Part shown: piece after piece, positions 6,281 to 12,844 of the stretch
Layout: every line of letters starts with the position of its first letter
How positions within the stretch are numbered: the first letter of the stretch is position 1
IMG/VR virus record: IMGVR_UViG_3300020405_000726
Span: 1-28,657 of that record
DNA from: a virus
Strand: one strand, 5' to 3'
DNA length: 28,657 bases
The notes under the pieces: model-generated
Seen by the model: only the letters and a program-made list of their open reading frames with translations
Told to the model about the DNA's origin: nothing
Database searches by the model: none
Made by a program: the position numbers and the translations under genes

Positions 6281-6680
6281 TTTCTGATCCACCCTGAAAG
6301 TTTTCGGATCCGCCAATTGGATCAAGTTGCAGTGTAGTGGCAGAATTCTGAGTTGCCATCTCATACATTACCTGATGAATATTCTCAGGTTCTTTTGTAT
6401 CTGAATAGTAGTTCAAAGCATCTTGTTTAAATGCTTCAAACTCACGTTGCATATAATCTTTATTAGCATCTGAGACCACAGCAGGACCGAACCAGGGGTC
6501 ATCTGTCAAAACAGTTGGTGCAGGAATACCAGTGTATGGTAAAGAGTCCATTTCAGAACACTCTACAATGTTTTCATCGATGGCACACTCTATATCTTTT
6601 TCGACGGGTGGCCAATTGATTGATGTAACCGCTTTTCTTGAGAAGATTTGAATCGATTCCTTGATTGATTTAATATTCAT
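6267..6680 (-). CDS. Hypothetical acidic protein
   Basis: 137 residues with no signal peptide or membrane segment. It is acidic, with VEKDIECAIDENIVECSEMD and PAPTVLTDDPWFGP, followed by a helical region (MQREFEAFKQDALNYYSDTK). The C-terminus GGSENFQGGSENVHR carries a repeated GGSEN unit. It overlaps both neighbours by a few codons (ATGA-type at 6677-6680). Function unknown. Confidence 0.7.
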   Translation of the reverse strand: MNIKSIKESIQIFSRKAVTSINWPPVEKDIECAIDENIVECSEMDSLPYTGIPAPTVLTDDPWFGPAVVSDANKDYMQREFEAFKQDALNYYSDTKEPENIHQVMYEMATQNSATTLQLDPIGGSENFQGGSENVHR

Positions 6681-7249
6681 GCGAGAACAAGCTTCTTTGA
6701 ATAGTTATAAGAGTAGACCTCTCGGTTACCCTTGATGCCCCATCCTAACCAATAAAAGGCAGGAACCATGTATTGTCGGACAGTTTTACCGTTGCCCTCA
6801 AATTCTGGAAGAACTTTTTGAAAGTGAATTTCGTTAATCATATAACGGGTCTGACCTTCAAGAGAACTTGGATCGCATCCATACTTATCACAGAACAAAC
6901 CTAACCCCATATAACGACTCTCAGTGGTCCACTGAATGAGTCCGTACCCACCCCGATGGCAATCAGAATAAGGAACTCTAGCCCCTCCCTCGCAAATGTT
7001 GGGATAGAACTTACTTTCCTGTTTAATATTTCCCAGTATCGTTGCCAGGGCATTTTTATCTGTGATTTTAGTTTTCCTTTGAAGTTCAGAAAGAACGTAC
7101 TGTTCTTCGGGTGTGCAGTCAATACACTTCCAAGTAAGAGCATAAGGCTCTACAGGAATACTTACAACTTCTTTTTGCTCCACTGCCTTAGTGGCACAGG
7201 AGGTAGAAAGAAGTGCTAGTGAAATGTAAACAGCGATCCGTCCGAACAT
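6677..7249 (-). CDS. Phage tail-lysozyme-type exported protein (probable lipoprotein)
   Basis: 190 residues. The N-terminus is a signal sequence ending LLSTSC, an imperfect lipobox with Cys18, so lipid anchoring is likely but not certain. Residues ~48-175 match the phage tail lysozyme (Phage_lysozyme2) pattern: ITDKNALATILGNIKQESKF with the conserved Glu78, then GGYGLIQWTTESRY at about 100-113. Members hydrolyse or bind peptidoglycan. It is the first gene of a transcription unit with an exact sigma70-type promoter (7275-7303), and its ATG follows the T-tract of a terminator by one base. Envelope-directed activity during lysis or entry is inferred. Confidence 0.8.
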   Translation of the reverse strand: MFGRIAVYISLALLSTSCATKAVEQKEVVSIPVEPYALTWKCIDCTPEEQYVLSELQRKTKITDKNALATILGNIKQESKFYPNICEGGARVPYSDCHRGGYGLIQWTTESRYMGLGLFCDKYGCDPSSLEGQTRYMINEIHFQKVLPEFEGNGKTVRQYMVPAFYWLGWGIKGNREVYSYNYSKKLVLA

Positions 7250-7250
7250 T

Positions 7251-7272
7251 AAAAAGGGGGCATAGTACCCCC
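7251..7272 (-). terminator. Rho-independent terminator of the hli operon, ending one base before the lysozyme ATG
   Basis: GGGGG (7272-7268), a 7-nt loop and CCCCC (7260-7256) are followed on the minus strand by TTTTT (7255-7251). It lies about 40 nt beyond the stop of the 7313 gene. The predicted start of transcripts from the promoter at 7275-7303 falls at the edge of the hairpin, so it would terminate read-through RNA but not RNA begun at that promoter. Confidence 0.75.
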
Positions 7273-7274
7273 GA

Positions 7275-7303
7275 ATTATAGGTTATTAAGTTATGCGTGT
7301 CAA
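7275..7303 (-). promoter_or_regulatory. Exact-consensus sigma70 promoter for the lysozyme-led operon
   Basis: TTGACA (7303-7298), a 17-nt spacer and TATAAT (7280-7275) all read on the minus strand. Hexamers and spacing are all ideal, typical of early promoters read by host RNA polymerase in T4-like phages. Predicted transcription start is about 7268, giving a leader of roughly 19 nt made almost entirely of the hairpin at 7251-7272. Confidence 0.85.
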
Positions 7304-7312
7304 GGGGTGGGA

Positions 7313-7429
7313 TTATATGGGTTGCATCAGACCACCACCTGGTCCATTGTCATCATCATCAACATCTCCATCGGTCAACAGGGCAGCAAAAATAAACCCT
7401 CCTACCATGGATGCTGCTATGAGTAACAT
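7313..7429 (-). CDS. 38-residue membrane microprotein
   Basis: Reading from ATG 7429 gives MLLIAASMVGGFIFAALLTD followed by an acidic/Gly tail (DVDDDDNGPGGGLMQPI). It has one short membrane helix and an Asp-rich end. The ATG is 5 nt beyond the hli stop; GTG codons at 7438 and 7441 would add 3-4 residues overlapping hli. Last gene of the operon before the terminator. No family recognised. Confidence 0.65.
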   Translation of the reverse strand: MLLIAASMVGGFIFAALLTDGDVDDDDNGPGGGLMQPI

Positions 7430-7434
7430 GTCGT

Positions 7435-7545
7435 TCACCACAAACCTGGGATGACTTGACCTGTTGCGAGATAAGATCCAACTGCGGCAACGAATCCAAC
7501 CATTGCTGCACGACCATTCAGTTTTTCTGCTTTTTCGTTAAACAT
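7435..7545 (-). CDS. hli: High-light-inducible protein, minimal 36-residue form
   Basis: The 36 residues begin MFNEKAEKLNGRAAMVGFVA, carrying the Hli/CAB signature (E-K-L-N-G-R-A-A-M-x-G) and one membrane helix. Hli proteins bind chlorophyll and carotenoid and protect photosystem II under light stress; cyanophages commonly carry them. This one is shorter than usual and lacks a long N-terminal extension. AGAGGA 8 nt before ATG 7545 is one of the best ribosome-binding sites in the window. It overlaps the upstream gene's stop. Confidence 0.9.
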   Translation of the reverse strand: MFNEKAEKLNGRAAMVGFVAAVGSYLATGQVIPGLW

Positions 7546-7699
7546 TGTTTTTTTCCTCTAATGATTTATTAATAATGATGATTCTTTGACCATCGTGAGT
7601 AAATTGTAACTCATCATCAGGATCCCACAGTAGTTCATTATACATGTCGTCTAATTTCTGCATATCCTGATAAAGAGCATTGGGATCTGGCATATTCAT
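7538..7699 (-). CDS. Small acidic hypothetical protein
   Basis: 51-53 residues, starting at ATG 7699 (MNMPDPNALYQDMQKLDD) or ATG 7693. Acidic and soluble, with ELLWDPDDELQF and QRIIIINKSLEE. Its last codons hold the hli ribosome-binding site and overlap hli by 8 nt. Frame integrity, operon position and lack of any other frame in this gap support it. Function unknown. Confidence 0.65.
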   Translation of the reverse strand: MNMPDPNALYQDMQKLDDMYNELLWDPDDELQFTHDGQRIIIINKSLEEKNNV

Positions 7700-7723
7700 T
7701 AGGTAATCTAACGTATATATTAC

Positions 7724-7936
7724 TTAAATTTCAAGGTAATACTTTGTCGGATCCCCTGGAGTATTCTCATAGATAGAAGAATCTCCATATTGTTTGTGAT
7801 CTTTGTATCCAACCATACGACCTTTTGTGTTCTGAAGTGCTGGCATGAACACGATATAGAAAAATACTCCTGGTGCGCCAATAAAGACGACGGAGACAAT
7901 CACATAATAAGTCAGAAGTTCAATCAAGTCAGGCAT
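7724..7936 (-). CDS. Small membrane protein of the hli operon
   Basis: 70 residues: a membrane helix at about 5-32 (LLTYYVIVSVVFIGAPGVFFYIVF) and a polar C-terminus rich in Tyr and Asp (YKDHKQYGDSSIYENTPGD). The start overlaps the upstream stop as TGATG. Lying between hli-type genes suggests a thylakoid-membrane partner, but no motif proves this. Confidence 0.7.
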   Translation of the reverse strand: MPDLIELLTYYVIVSVVFIGAPGVFFYIVFMPALQNTKGRMVGYKDHKQYGDSSIYENTPGDPTKYYLEI

Positions 7937-8022
7937 CAGTAGGTCTCAGAAAGTTGTTGTACAGAGTATCCTAGCAAAACTAAGAACGCAATGCTAGTTG
8001 TTGTAAAAAGAACTTCAGTCAT
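7936..8022 (-). CDS. 28-residue single-helix membrane microprotein
   Basis: The 28 residues run from MTEVLFTTTSIAFLVLLGYS to a Tyr stop: one membrane helix and almost nothing else. Both ends are TGATG junctions (8022 with hli upstream, 7936 with the 70-residue gene downstream), strong evidence for a real coupled gene. Size and layout resemble the tiny subunits of photosystem and cytochrome b6f complexes, but the sequence does not match one I can name. Confidence 0.65.
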   Translation of the reverse strand: MTEVLFTTTSIAFLVLLGYSVQQLSETY

Positions 8023-8225
8023 CAGAAGATGCCGAAGAAGAAGTTGCCAGTGAAGGCATAGGAGATGAAACCAGAGACGATTCCCATCATAGCCCAACGA
8101 CCATTATAGGTCTCAGCATATTGCTGTGGGGACTCAAGACCCCTACGGTTGTAGGATTCTACTACCATTTGGGGTTCTTTGGCGAACAGATTCTGTTGTC
8201 CAAATTCGTTCGTCGTTACAGTCAT
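8022..8225 (-). CDS. hli: High-light-inducible protein
   Basis: 67 residues. A polar N-terminal ~36 residues is followed by AETYNGRWAMMGIVSGFIS (about 37-55), the Hli/LHC helix signature with the chlorophyll-binding Glu and Asn-x-Arg. A short C-terminus ends GNFFFGIF. It should insert in the thylakoid and associate with photosystem II during stress. First gene of a six-gene operon, transcribed from the promoter at 8252-8280, with a leader of about 20 nt. Confidence 0.95.
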   Translation of the reverse strand: MTVTTNEFGQQNLFAKEPQMVVESYNRRGLESPQQYAETYNGRWAMMGIVSGFISYAFTGNFFFGIF

Positions 8226-8251
8226 TTACTTTATGTTGCAAATCTTTACAT

Positions 8252-8280
8252 ATTATATAGTAAAAAAGGAACCCTGTCAA
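8252..8280 (-). promoter_or_regulatory. Exact-consensus sigma70 promoter for the hli operon, inside the pstS terminator
   Basis: TTGACA (8280-8275), a 17-nt spacer and TATAAT (8257-8252) on the minus strand. The -35 box spans the hairpin loop, and the hairpin's 3' arm plus T-tract form most of the spacer. Predicted start is about 8245, close to the hli ATG at 8225. Confidence 0.87.
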
Positions 8281-8288
8281 GGGTTCCT
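8262..8288 (-). terminator. Rho-independent terminator of pstS
   Basis: Perfect 9-bp stem (8280-8288 with 8267-8275), 4-nt loop (8276-8279), then a T run on the minus strand (8267-8262). It lies about 22 nt beyond the pstS stop and overlaps the hli promoter. Confidence 0.88.
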
Positions 8289-8309
8289 CTGTAGTGGTTT
8301 ATACTTATA

Positions 8310-9305
8310 TCACTTAATAGTGCTGACAGCAGCAAGAGATTTCTGTCGAAGAGACTCTGGGAGAGGTACATATCCCAAAGAATCTGAAACCGATTGTGCT
8401 TTTTCACTCAACATATAACGAAGAGTTTCCTTGACTCCAGGTTTGGATTCAGGATAAGCAAGGATCCAGGTCAGAGATACGATTGGGTAAGCATTCGCAC
8501 CTGCAGGATTAGGATCTGCCCCACGAAGTTTATCGTCTAGAACAATTTGTGCAAGCCCTGCAGCAGAAGTTTCTGCATCTGCCTTTACAAAGTTACCTGC
8601 CTTGTTCTGCAGAGCAACCTGTTGGAACTTATCGCCGTTCACATAACCATAGTTCAGATAACCAATAGAACCAAGATACTGTTTAATACCAGCAGCAACA
8701 CCATGGTTACCTTTACCACCTACACCAACAGGCCACTTCACCGATTTACCAGTTCCTACAGTTTTCTTCCACTCAGGGGAGAAAGCAGATAGAGAGTTGG
8801 TGAAACCTTTGGTAGTACCCGAACCATCAGAACGCCATACAGTGACGATCTTTTTATCCTTACATCCAAACTCAGACCAATTGGTGATCTTGCCAAGGAA
8901 GACATCAGCAAGTTGTGTCTGAGTCATCTTGACATCACAACCAGGCATGTTATAAGCAGGAACAATAGCACCACCAGTCATGGGAATGTGAATCATGGGT
9001 ATCTTCTGCTTCTCATCACTCACAGCACCATCACTGGCACCGAAGTCAACAGTCTTAGCAGTAAACTGACGGACACCAGCACCACTACCAACTGCTTGAT
9101 AATTTATTTGGTTTCCAGTTTCTTTATTGAAAGATTGGAACCAGGAGTTATACAAAGGAGCAGGGAAGGTCGCACCTGCCCCGTTGAGTTTGAAGACAGC
9201 AGGGGCGTCTGCCTTCTTGTCCCCACCCCACCAGAAAGCCTGTGCAACTGTGGGAATACTGATAGCAGCAGTTAAACCTGCCGCAAGGAGAAGTGAACGT
9301 TTCAT
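8310..9305 (-). CDS. pstS: Phosphate ABC transporter substrate-binding protein
   Basis: 331 residues. The signal peptide (MKRSLLLAAGLTAAISIPTVAQA, cleavage near 23) exports it to the periplasm. Phosphate-site motifs are all present: GAGATFPAPLY near residue 43, GSGAGVRQF near 73 and WRSDGSGTTKGFT near 158. Length is close to normal for PstS. It captures phosphate for the host PstCAB permease. It is second in an operon after the outer-membrane-like gene at 9317 (11-nt gap), behind a candidate Pho-regulated promoter, and closed by a strong terminator. Confidence 0.96.
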   Translation of the reverse strand: MKRSLLLAAGLTAAISIPTVAQAFWWGGDKKADAPAVFKLNGAGATFPAPLYNSWFQSFNKETGNQINYQAVGSGAGVRQFTAKTVDFGASDGAVSDEKQKIPMIHIPMTGGAIVPAYNMPGCDVKMTQTQLADVFLGKITNWSEFGCKDKKIVTVWRSDGSGTTKGFTNSLSAFSPEWKKTVGTGKSVKWPVGVGGKGNHGVAAGIKQYLGSIGYLNYGYVNGDKFQQVALQNKAGNFVKADAETSAAGLAQIVLDDKLRGADPNPAGANAYPIVSLTWILAYPESKPGVKETLRYMLSEKAQSVSDSLGYVPLPESLRQKSLAAVSTIK

Positions 9306-9316
9306 TGGTCAATGCC

Positions 9317-9676
9317 TCAGAACTTGTACTTGGTGCCAATTTCAACCTTCCAGTCACGGGTGTCATCACTGTCTTGGAAGATGTTCTCCCACTTACCATA
9401 AGCAGAGAAACTATCAGTAATCTTAACCTTGGTGCCTACTTCCAGTGCTTTAAATGTATCATTATCGCCGCCATCAGGAACGGACACACCCAAACCTGCT
9501 TCGACGTAAGGGGAGAAACGACCATTTTTCCATTCATATCCGACACGACCTTGATGAACTGCTTTAGAGAAGTCTTCATCAGTTCCTTTGAACTCATGCT
9601 TGGACTCTACGTATGGACCTGCCATTGCGGGGGCGGAGAACGCCAAGCCGAGCAGGACAACTGCGAATGCTTTCAT
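9317..9676 (-). CDS. Small outer-membrane beta-barrel-like protein (paralogue of 9893-10264)
   Basis: 119 residues with a signal peptide ending AMA before GPYVESKHEF. The mature ~100 residues alternate polar and hydrophobic residues, with Gly turns (YVEAGLGVSVPDGG, SAYGKWENIF), and end in a terminal Phe (EIGTKYKF). The C-terminal aromatic is the usual insertion signal of outer-membrane barrels. It shares GPYV, VxPDG, SxxAYG and the K-Y-x-F ending with the next gene upstream. Sitting directly ahead of pstS and sharing its promoter suggests a pore or surface function linked to phosphate supply. That is inference; a virion role is also possible. Confidence 0.75.
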   Translation of the reverse strand: MKAFAVVLLGLAFSAPAMAGPYVESKHEFKGTDEDFSKAVHQGRVGYEWKNGRFSPYVEAGLGVSVPDGGDNDTFKALEVGTKVKITDSFSAYGKWENIFQDSDDTRDWKVEIGTKYKF

Positions 9677-9711
9677 TTGTTTATTTGTAAATTACTTAAG
9701 TTTACCCGAAT

Positions 9712-9755
9712 ATTATAACTGGATAAATGAATCCTGTATTTAAGAAAAGGTAAAC
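9712..9755 (-). promoter_or_regulatory. Promoter with candidate Pho box for the outer-membrane/pstS operon
   Basis: TATAAT (9717-9712) has no good -35; the -35 position reads AATACA. Overlapping that position are two 8-bp elements, CTTAAATA (9744-9737) and GTTTACCT (9755-9748), 3 nt apart. This is the spacing of cyanobacterial Pho-box repeats (consensus about CTTAACCT). A further GTTAAACT is at 9778-9771, one base out of the 11-bp phase. An activator-dependent promoter read by host PhoB fits, as has been described for cyanophage pstS. Confidence 0.5.
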
Positions 9756-9822
9756 CCTTTTATATTGCACAGTTTAACCAAAATTTTACTCTCTTAAAAA
9801 TCTCTTAAGCACCGCAAGGCAC

Positions 9823-9849
9823 AAAAAAGGGTCCCTCGTCAGGGACCCT
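9823..9849 (-). terminator. Rho-independent terminator of the 9893-10264 gene
   Basis: Perfect 9-bp stem (9841-9849 with 9828-9836), 4-nt loop, then TTTTTT on the minus strand (9828-9823). It separates this gene from the pstS operon. The rest of the 216-nt gap (9677-9892) holds the pstS-operon promoter and no gene. Confidence 0.88.
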
Positions 9850-9892
9850 GAACATCTAGATGTTTATATATTAACTTTTACAACTATACAAC

Positions 9893-10264
9893 TCAGAAGT
9901 TGTACTTCAGTCCGACCTTTCCGCCATATCCACGGTCAATGTCACTGTCTCCAGATCCTTGAAAGGAGACTTCACCATATGCACCCAGAGCATCACTCAG
10001 AGCGAGACCGATACCTGCTTTACCAGAAGGAACGGTGTCGGTGTCAGCACCATCAGGAGAGACGACAGCAATACCACCCTGGACATAGTAAGAAGCATCT
10101 TCACCCAGATCACCTTCGTAGCCCAGATGGATGTCTGTAACTGCCCCGGCGTAATCCGAGCCCGTCCAACCTGCGTTGGTTTCTACATTTACATATGGTC
10201 CTGCAAGGGCAGCTCCTGCAGACATAGACAGAGCAGCAGTTGCTGCGAATACAGATTTGATCAT
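9893..10264 (-). CDS. Small outer-membrane beta-barrel-like protein (paralogue of 9317-9676)
   Basis: 123 residues with a signal peptide ending ALA before GPYVNVETNA (cleavage near 21). The mature part is Gly/Asp/Ser-rich with repeated beta-strand patterns (DIHLGYEGDLG, YYVQGGIAVVSPDG, LGAYGEVSF) and ends VGLKYNF, a C-terminal Phe signature. AAGG lies 9 nt before ATG 10264. It is a single-gene unit bounded by its own composite promoter (10376-10409) and terminator (9823-9849). Function unknown; porin-like is the best structural guess. Confidence 0.75.
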   Translation of the reverse strand: MIKSVFAATAALSMSAGAALAGPYVNVETNAGWTGSDYAGAVTDIHLGYEGDLGEDASYYVQGGIAVVSPDGADTDTVPSGKAGIGLALSDALGAYGEVSFQGSGDSDIDRGYGGKVGLKYNF

Positions 10265-10375
10265 TTGTTTTTACCTTAGTTACTTGCGGAATGGTTACCC
10301 GCAGATGAAAGGGGAATCGACAACTCCCCGTTGTTTCCTTTTGTTACAGAAATTACTGAAAAACAAAAGGTTAAG

Positions 10376-10409
10376 TATTTATACTAACAGAATCTATAGA
10401 TCTTGTCAA
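10376..10409 (-). promoter_or_regulatory. Composite promoter of the 10264 gene, same design as the psbA promoter
   Basis: TTGACA (10409-10404) contains the TGA stop of the upstream glycosyltransferase gene. After 17 nt comes TAGTAT (10386-10381), preceded by TGT like an extended -10, merging into TATAAATA (10383-10376), an exact late box. A CTTAACCT sequence (10375-10368) directly follows. The leader to ATG 10264 is about 110 nt, with a small 5-bp hairpin at 10285-10303. Confidence 0.6.
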
Positions 10410-11242
10410 CTTGGTGAGTTTTCCACATTCTGCTGTGCGGCAGAATTATTTGCAATCCGACCAAGATAAGGATCATAGTTCATCCATTCACGAATGTCAA
10501 CCTCAGTTCCCTGTTGTTGCCAATAGTTAGTGAGAGCAGTGTGAGGACCTTGATGGAAGATACCAATGTGCTCTGCATGGATAGTTGATCCCAGTGCCAT
10601 ATTGTATAAGAACAAAGGAATGGTATAAGTCTTACCAGTTTCTAAGATCGTGTCTTCAGAAACTGCTCTAGGTTTAACACCATTGTCTAGTTTGAACTTA
10701 TCACCACGAATGTGATGCTTCATCAGTTTAGCAGCATGATGTCGAGAAATCAAGTAAGCAGCAGCAGAGAAGTCATTGATAAACTTCAAATGCAACTTGA
10801 CATGAATATCTCCAGTTGTGATTGCAGTCATTTGAATACAATCCCAGTCATACGGAAGTAATCCGACAAACTCATGCCACGCAAAGTTCCAATACCTGAC
10901 GGGAGAAAAGTCTACATCATCCTCAAGGATCATGCAATACTCATCATCAGTCTCTTCATAGAAGTGCTTGATTGCCTTAAGGTGTGACATGCAGCACCCC
11001 AGTTCATTCTGACTCACATTATCAGGTATTCTACCCTTTAAATGAGAGGACACATCATCTTCTCTGCCATCATATCCAGAGATGCGAACATGATTTTCAA
11101 TTTGCCAGTATTTGAACTGTTCTTCCATGTAGAACCGTCGATTCTCATCGGCATCTAGGTTGAGCCAATAAATCGTAGGGAGTCCCTTTAGTTTAAAAGT
11201 GGACTTATTTTTGTCCATCTTACTAAATTCGTGTCCATCCAT
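10406..11242 (-). CDS. Glycosyltransferase family 25 (LPS biosynthesis type)
   Basis: 278 residues. TIYWLNLDADENRRFYMEEQ (about 23-42), ELGCCMSHLKA (80-90) and MILEDDVDF (about 104-112) match GT25 galactosyl/glucosyltransferases of the LPS family; the EDD is the metal/sugar-nucleotide site. It transfers a hexose to a surface glycan. It overlaps the fucosyltransferase gene upstream by 20 nt from ATG 11242; an in-frame ATG at 11218 is an alternative start. Last gene of the sugar cluster. Its stop lies inside the -35 of the next promoter. Confidence 0.87.
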   Translation of the reverse strand: MDGHEFSKMDKNKSTFKLKGLPTIYWLNLDADENRRFYMEEQFKYWQIENHVRISGYDGREDDVSSHLKGRIPDNVSQNELGCCMSHLKAIKHFYEETDDEYCMILEDDVDFSPVRYWNFAWHEFVGLLPYDWDCIQMTAITTGDIHVKLHLKFINDFSAAAYLISRHHAAKLMKHHIRGDKFKLDNGVKPRAVSEDTILETGKTYTIPLFLYNMALGSTIHAEHIGIFHQGPHTALTNYWQQQGTEVDIREWMNYDPYLGRIANNSAAQQNVENSPS

Positions 11243-12026
11243 CGGGTACTACATCCTTTGTATCGTGATCTTTCGTATAACCATCAGTGCCAAACCACTG
11301 CTTAGGTGCTATGACTTTACCTTTATCAGCAAGCCATGCACCCCACCAAGAGAACGAAGAGTTAGCAATAATAAAGTCATTGCACAGTGACATCAAACAC
11401 AGGTCAATCCTGTTGTCATCATTCTCAGAGATCAAGAAACGATCGTCAGAGAACAATTCTTGCTCATTACACCATGCGGGATCATCTGAAAACACAATCA
11501 CATTACGGTCATCATCAAAGTGCTTCAGTGCCTCTCCATAGTACTCAAGAGTACAAGGGGGATGATTAGCACTATTAATCACATAATCAGTGCGACGAAC
11601 ATGAAGTGCGATAGGATCATCTACAGTCTTGATCATCTCTTTACAGGGATTCAAAATTTCATCCTTGAAAGTAAAGTCATCATGGATCTCTGCTTTAATA
11701 TGTCTAAAGTATTTTTCTGTTTGAAAATATCCTTGCAGACTTACATTATCTGGACATTGATAAAACATTTCCTCATCGTAGTGAAAATGTCTCTCATGAA
11801 CCACAGGAGATTTCCCACCATTCAAAAGTCCAACATTTGTATTCAAGTCAAAGGAATCAAATAACTCCGTGCGGAGCATGTTTCCAATACCATCATCCAC
11901 TGCATCTTGGTGGTTAGGAATGGTAATATCTGCTCCAATATTTCTTGCTATCCCTTTGAGGGCAGCATACTGGAACATCTGATTTCCGAGACGACCCATT
12001 CGTCCCAGCGCATTAAATCCAATCAT
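11223..12026 (-). CDS. GT11 alpha-1,2-fucosyltransferase-like protein (copy 1)
   Basis: 267 residues with the three GT11 motifs: GRMGRLGNQMFQYAALKG at the N-terminus, HVRRTDYV (142-149) and NSSFSWWGAWLADKGK near residues 222-237. The family transfers fucose, or a similar 6-deoxyhexose, from GDP-sugar in alpha-1,2 linkage. It overlaps the upstream gene as ATGA. A second, divergent GT11 lies two genes away (12844-13701), so the glycan probably has two such linkages, or the copies differ in acceptor. Confidence 0.92.
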   Translation of the reverse strand: MIGFNALGRMGRLGNQMFQYAALKGIARNIGADITIPNHQDAVDDGIGNMLRTELFDSFDLNTNVGLLNGGKSPVVHERHFHYDEEMFYQCPDNVSLQGYFQTEKYFRHIKAEIHDDFTFKDEILNPCKEMIKTVDDPIALHVRRTDYVINSANHPPCTLEYYGEALKHFDDDRNVIVFSDDPAWCNEQELFSDDRFLISENDDNRIDLCLMSLCNDFIIANSSFSWWGAWLADKGKVIAPKQWFGTDGYTKDHDTKDVVPDGWTRI

Positions 12027-12844
12027 TTCAGTTGTGCTTTGCGTGTTTTCAGATAATCCTGGTTTTCATAATACTCTTGAAGTTGTGCTTTGTCAAACTC
12101 CATCAGAGTATCATGCAGATTTTTGTTGTTCTGGATAAATGGATTTGTAAACCAAGAATTATTTGTTCTTACATGTTCCATATGATATACGTGTGCATCC
12201 AGTCTGCACACATTATATCCTAGTTTATGGAATCTAAAATATCTTTCATCGTCTTCATATCCATATGCGATGAAGTTCTCATTTTCTAATCCACCCTCAA
12301 TATATTTCTTAGTGGCAAATGCCTGACAGAATCCATACTTTGCATCATAAACTCTAGACTTAGTTCTAAGAATAGAGAGATCATAATCACCATTGATAAA
12401 TTCAGATACTAGTTCATCAGTAGCAAAGATTTGAAACTGCCAGTCACCATCACCGTAAGGATAGACAACATCACATTCACCAGAGACAATTTTCTCCTCA
12501 GATATAATGTATGATTCTAGTGGCAGAATGATATCACAATCATAATTTACCACTACATCCGTGGTGGTCATCATTACCATATCATTTAATAATCTAGTGC
12601 GATGAAAATATTCTTCTTGATTCTGTTCAAAGATATGCGTCAATCTATCTGCTTTATCACCAACACACTCTCTAATCTGAGGTAAAGCGTTCTCAGAAAA
12701 TACAGATGTTTTGTCAGACTCTTTTACGATGATCTGACAATTTGTATTATCAAGAAGATAGATTGAACTGACAATGACATTTCTTAGTCTATCGTCAGAT
12801 TCAATCCTAAGAGGGATAATAAAAGTAGTGTTAGATAAAGTCAT
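12023..12844 (-). CDS. GT-A glycosyltransferase, galactosyltransferase-C domain type
   Basis: 273 residues from ATG 12844, which overlaps the upstream stop (TGATG). NTTFIIPLRIESDDRLRN opens a GT2-like fold. YDCDII (about 101-106) carries the metal-binding DxD. AYGYEDDERYFRFHKLGY (about 193-210) is the acceptor/base region of Glyco_transf_7C enzymes, followed by HVYHMEH, which often completes the metal site. Lies between the two GT11 genes and probably acts in the same glycan. Donor sugar not predictable. Confidence 0.85.
   Translation of the reverse strand: MTLSNTTFIIPLRIESDDRLRNVIVSSIYLLDNTNCQIIVKESDKTSVFSENALPQIRECVGDKADRLTHIFEQNQEEYFHRTRLLNDMVMMTTTDVVVNYDCDIILPLESYIISEEKIVSGECDVVYPYGDGDWQFQIFATDELVSEFINGDYDLSILRTKSRVYDAKYGFCQAFATKKYIEGGLENENFIAYGYEDDERYFRFHKLGYNVCRLDAHVYHMEHVRTNNSWFTNPFIQNNKNLHDTLMEFDKAQLQEYYENQDYLKTRKAQLK

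Noticed and set aside
9127-9718. Two overlapping + strand open frames (97 and 141 residues) across the pstS/outer-membrane gene junction
   Set aside because: They are antisense to clearly recognised minus-strand genes, contain no motif and have Cys/Ser-rich shadow composition.
10368-10375. CTTAACCT, an exact Pho-box half element, ahead of the 10264 gene
   Set aside because: Only a single copy; the expected second repeat 3 nt away reads GTTTTTCA and no -10 is placed correctly. Recorded but not called a Pho box.
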